From: an uncultured Pseudomonadales bacterium
GTDB taxonomy: Bacteria > Pseudomonadota > Gammaproteobacteria > Pseudomonadales > Porticoccaceae
Reading direction: 5' to 3'
DNA length: 6,635 nucleotides
Assembly: GCA_905478725.1 (NCBI GenBank)
Contig: CAJQJT010000120.1
Location: 1 to 6,635, forward strand
Shown here: positions 5,420 to 6,635 of the stretch, piece after piece
How positions within the stretch are numbered: the first letter of the stretch is position 1
How the letters are laid out: each line of letters starts with the position of its first letter
Position numbers and translations under genes: made by a program
Notes under the pieces: generated by a model
What the model was told of the DNA's origin: nothing
Database searches by the model: none
What the model saw: only the letters and a program-made list of their open reading frames with translations

Positions 5420-6635
5420 GCTGGCTGTCCCTCAAAAACCGTGCCCCAGATTTTAATGTCTTTTAAATGCTTGGGCCGAACCTCATAGGGATCGGCCTCA
5501 AGGATCGTGAAATCAGCCTTTTTGCCCGCGCGAATCGATCCAATCTCATCTTCCCAGCCCATCACCCAGGCCGCATCAATGGTGATTGCCCGCAGCCCTG
5601 CATTCAGGCTAACGCGTTCATTGGCGCCACTGAGATTGCCATTAATGGTCACTCGGTTCACCGCCGCGGAAACCAGCGTCAGGGGTTCCAACGGTGCCAT
5701 GGGGCTGTCGGAGTGAAAGGCAAAGGGCATGCCCAGCCGCTCTAGAGAACCCAGACGTACCATCTGGCTGCCGCGATCCGCACCCAGCCATTTCTCGCTG
5801 TACATATCGCTGAGCATATAGTGGTAGTAGGGATTGGCCGAGACCACTGCACCGAGCTCAGCAAGCTGCCGGTTTTGATCTTCGGTGGTGTAGGCGAAGT
5901 GTTCCAGAGCCAAACGGTGATCGGATTTGGGGGTATTTTTTTGCAGGGTTTTTAGCAGATCGATTAAGACCTCGGCACTGCCATCGCCATTGGTGTGAGC
6001 ATGAATCTGATAGCCCGCATCCCAAAATGCCTGAGCCCATTGCTGGGAAACGTCGGCAGGCACCATCCAGACACCCTCATGACCGTCGATATAGCCAGGG
6101 AATTTAAACTGCGCCAGTCCACTGTAGATGGCTCCATCGATCATCAGCTTAAAGCGCCGGTCGAACATCACTCGATGACTGTTTTGGGCGCGCCACTTAT
6201 CCACCTGCAGCAATGCATCTTCAATAGAGACGCCGCGGCCTATAAAGTCGGTAATAATCGGCGTCAGAATAAGTCGCGCTGGGGCTTGGACTGTTTCCAC
6301 CGTATGACGAATCAGGTCGATTTCTGCATCCGGATTACCAAACACACCGGTGCCCATATCCAGCGCTGTGGTCACGCCGCCCTGGTGGACCATTTGAATA
6401 AAGTTCTCCATGCCCTTGCCAAAGCGAGCTGGGTCAAACAGGAATGGCATCTTTGGAATAAGCGCGTACATCCCATTCTCAAAGAAATGCCCCTTGCTCC
6501 AATCGGTTAAGGGGTTGCCCGCGAGATCAGCCTGTTTTATATCGAGCATCGTCAGTGCCGCATCGTTGGCAACTATTTCATGGAAGGATCTGTGCCACAG
6601 CATCACCGGCTGGTCTGGGAATAGGGCGGTGAGTT
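5410..6635 (-). CDS. Amidohydrolase family 3 protein, YtcJ-like (N-terminus beyond the window)
   Basis: The frame stays open to the right edge. Upstream of the GTG at 6604-6606 the codons read L-T-A-L-F-P-D-Q-P-V and join smoothly to MLWHRSFHEIVAN, a family segment, so that GTG is internal and the true start lies outside. Numbering from it, the metal-centre residues that are present include K153 (FKLMIDGA, a candidate carboxylated Lys), H202 and H204 (IHAHTNGDGS), H236 (ALEHFAYT) and D300 (FHSDSPMAPLEP). The first HxH motif of the TIM barrel would be in the missing part. The end, ITIDAAWVMGWEDEIGSIRAGKKADFTILEADPYEV, is the classic closing signature of PF07969 and folds into the small beta-sandwich. 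Such enzymes are metal-dependent hydrolases of amide or related bonds; the substrate cannot be told. No signal peptide can be judged because the start is missing. It is the first visible gene of the leftward block, 173 bp before the serine hydrolase. Confidence 0.92.
   Translation of the reverse strand, partial: LTALFPDQPVMLWHRSFHEIVANDAALTMLDIKQADLAGNPLTDWSKGHFFENGMYALIPKMPFLFDPARFGKGMENFIQMVHQGGVTTALDMGTGVFGNPDAEIDLIRHTVETVQAPARLILTPIITDFIGRGVSIEDALLQVDKWRAQNSHRVMFDRRFKLMIDGAIYSGLAQFKFPGYIDGHEGVWMVPADVSQQWAQAFWDAGYQIHAHTNGDGSAEVLIDLLKTLQKNTPKSDHRLALEHFAYTTEDQNRQLAELGAVVSANPYYHYMLSDMYSEKWLGADRGSQMVRLGSLERLGMPFAFHSDSPMAPLEPLTLVSAAVNRVTINGNLSGANERVSLNAGLRAITIDAAWVMGWEDEIGSIRAGKKADFTILEADPYEVRPKHLKDIKIWGTVFEGQPAPL

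Noticed and set aside
5995..6510. Plus-strand open frame of 171 codons
   Set aside because: It is antisense to the amidohydrolase gene and its protein sequence shows no known domain.
6604..6606. GTG as the start of the amidohydrolase gene
   Set aside because: The frame is open to the edge and the upstream residues match the family, and the N-terminal metal motif must lie further out.

Overview
This window looks like ordinary chromosome of a moderate-GC Gram-negative bacterium. Two genes start with lipoprotein signal peptides ending in a clear lipobox Cys. The other genes are a GAF/PAS/EAL signalling protein, a MAPEG-like membrane protein and an Amidohydro_3 enzyme. Together these suggest a marine-type gammaproteobacterium, possibly of the SAR92/Porticoccaceae or Halieaceae kind. 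That placement is an impression from gene content and protein style, not a computed result. I see no rRNA or tRNA gene, CRISPR array, insertion sequence or phage gene.

Layout. A rightward gene (1-1163, its 5' end outside the window) encodes a GAF-PAS protein fused to only the C-terminal half of an EAL phosphodiesterase domain. It converges on a leftward block of four genes. The 176-bp convergent gap holds a long imperfect hairpin and a clean 14-bp tandem repeat. Read in transcription order (right to left), the block is: a YtcJ-like amidohydrolase (5410 to beyond the right edge, N-terminus missing); a lipoprotein serine hydrolase of the class C beta-lactamase fold (3836-5236); a small four-helix MAPEG-family membrane protein (3397-3762); and a DUF3604 lipoprotein with a PHP-like metal site (1340-3304). 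Gaps within the block are about 173, 73 and 92 bp. It could be one transcript or several units; no strong promoter or terminator settles this.

How the genes might work together. Three of the four leftward genes encode hydrolase-type enzymes, two of them probably anchored on the periplasmic side of the envelope, and the fourth is an integral membrane protein. A shared role in taking apart or detoxifying an imported compound is possible, but no substrate can be read from the sequence and the genes may simply be neighbours. The rightward signalling gene is not obviously linked.

The most notable observation is the GAF-PAS-half-EAL architecture. The PAS end (DVTE) runs straight into the mid-EAL TES motif, as if a GGDEF domain and the first half of EAL had been removed in frame. 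The rest is small-scale: two different short tandem repeats just past stop codons, and an identical A-rich 12-mer at the Shine-Dalgarno sites of two adjacent genes. I found no convincing new multi-gene system.
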